A DNA stretch of 7,205 nt, from positions 1 to 7,205 of the forward strand of contig JAGXHC010000135.1 of NCBI GenBank assembly GCA_024636405.1. Reading direction: 5' to 3'. Both the position numbers and the translations under genes were made by a program. This document shows, in pieces, positions 6,866 through 7,205 of the stretch; the first letter of the stretch is position 1; every line of letters begins with the position of its first letter. The notes beneath the pieces were generated by a model. That model ran no database searches. It had not been told where the DNA came from and was given only the letters and a program-made list of their open reading frames with translations. The DNA comes from Sulfitobacter sp. (GTDB lineage Bacteria > Pseudomonadota > Alphaproteobacteria > Rhodobacterales > Rhodobacteraceae).

Positions 6866-7029
6866 ACGGGAAAGCCGATGAACATATGGTCATATACGCT
6901 GCTGTCCAGCCAGGATACGGTCCTGACTTACCTGTGCCACGCAGTCCAGAGTGGATACCGGGACTTGGGCGAAGTTTATCGACGGAACCGCTGATATTGG
7001 TCGCCGTTAGACATCAAGAATTAGGCTGA
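6862..7029 (+). CDS. Doubtful 55-residue ORF overlapping the permease stop
   Basis: The ATG at 6862 overlaps the EamA stop as ATGA, and GGAG (6850-6853) lies 8 nt upstream inside the permease gene. Translation by coupling is therefore possible. The product (MNGKADEHMVIYAAVQPGYG…, ending VRHQELG) has no recognisable domain, signal peptide or membrane helix. The surrounding region has about 50% GC by hand count, lower than the neighbouring genes, and the codons include less favoured A/T-ending ones (TTA, ATA, AGT). It may be an unconserved chance frame or a remnant. Function unknown. Confidence 0.22.
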   Translation: MNGKADEHMVIYAAVQPGYGPDLPVPRSPEWIPGLGRSLSTEPLILVAVRHQELG

Positions 7030-7144
7030 GATTGATTGTGGTTATGACGCCTATGGAAATCCTCACAGTGCTACGATGTTCTGGTTTGGTCAGATATGAG
7101 ACAATGACCGGACATCTGCGTCTTGTGCACGGAGGTATCGGCGC
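6866..7144. other. Intergenic region of lower GC with short inverted repeats
   Basis: Apart from the doubtful small ORF, no gene is recognised in this 279-bp stretch on either strand. It contains three short perfect inverted repeats: ATATG/CATAT (6884-6895, 2-nt spacer), CAGGA/TCCTG (6911-6925, 5-nt loop) and AGTCC/GGACT (6943-6965, 13-nt loop). None is followed by a T-run, so a standard intrinsic terminator is not evident. No tRNA cloverleaf was seen. It should contain the promoter of the gene starting at 7145, but no convincing -35/-10 pair was found. Confidence 0.4.
7131..7136 (+). promoter_or_regulatory. Shine-Dalgarno for the gene entering the right edge
   Basis: GGAGGT lies 8 nt before the ATG at 7145. 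It is the main reason for believing a gene starts there. Confidence 0.6.
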
Positions 7145-7205
7145 ATGATACCGCTGCTTGAGCCTGCAATAGGGATCTGCCGTTTTTCGTTCTGCGGAAA
7201 AGGGG
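7145..7205 (+). CDS. Start of an unidentified gene, cut by the window end
   Basis: Twenty complete codons are visible: MIPLLEPAIGICRFSFCGKG. The ATG has a well-placed ribosome binding site and the frame is open to the edge. The segment IGICRFS resembles the N-terminus I associate with alphaproteobacterial putative rhamnosyltransferase/glycosyltransferase proteins (PF11316), which open with a similar short strand ending in C-R-F-S. Twenty residues are too few to assign this, so the family is only a suggestion. It would be transcribed in the same direction as the EamA gene, about 280 bp downstream of its stop. Confidence 0.5.
   Translation, partial: MIPLLEPAIGICRFSFCGKG

Noticed and set aside
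7075..7085. ATGTTCTGGTT, nearly the same as the first bases of alkB (ATGTTCTGGTA)
   Set aside because: The flanks do not match and the frame stops after seven codons, so this is probably chance and not a duplicated alkB start.
1..7205. CRISPR arrays, insertion sequences, tRNA or rRNA genes
   Set aside because: No regularly spaced repeats, transposase motifs, terminal inverted repeats with target duplications or cloverleaf structures were found by eye.

Overview
The window looks like chromosomal DNA from a GC-rich alphaproteobacterium, most likely a member of the Roseobacter group (Rhodobacteraceae). The clearest pointers are the FtsY N-terminus, which is of the type I associate with that family, a fused NuoE-NuoF-type formate dehydrogenase beta subunit, and an AlkB-type membrane hydroxylase. 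This placement rests on remembered family resemblance, and no database search was possible.

Layout from left to right. Bases 1-84 hold no assignable gene. At 85-861 (minus) lies an alkane-monooxygenase-like gene that loses its family reading frame just where the conserved HYG motif and third histidine box should follow, so it is called a pseudogene. Divergent from it, after a 170-bp gap, is an intact 570-aa diaphorase (beta) subunit of an NAD-dependent formate dehydrogenase (1032-2744, plus). The catalytic alpha subunit gene is not next to it. A 106-bp gap bounded by a 9-bp inverted repeat follows. It separates this gene from a convergent secreted lytic transglycosylase with a SPOR-like tail (2851-3729, minus). 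Divergent from that is ftsY, the signal recognition particle receptor GTPase (3836-5395, plus), with a TTG start and a long Ala/Glu-rich linker. Convergent with ftsY at 18 bp is a short MgtC/SapB-family membrane protein (5414-5899, minus). Divergent from that is an EamA-family (DMT) permease (5963-6865, plus).

The right end (6866-7144) has about 50% GC by hand count, below its neighbours. It holds one dubious 55-codon ORF overlapping the permease stop by ATGA and several short inverted repeats. A new reading frame with a good ribosome binding site starts at 7145 and runs off the window.

The genes do not form one pathway. Strands alternate almost gene by gene, so most appear to be single transcription units: C1 energy metabolism (formate dehydrogenase), cell-wall turnover (transglycosylase), membrane protein targeting (FtsY) and membrane transport (MgtC-like, EamA). 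I found no sign of a new defence, mobile or biosynthetic system. The points most worth following up are the broken alkB, the lone formate dehydrogenase beta gene, the intergenic inverted repeat and the unassigned right end.
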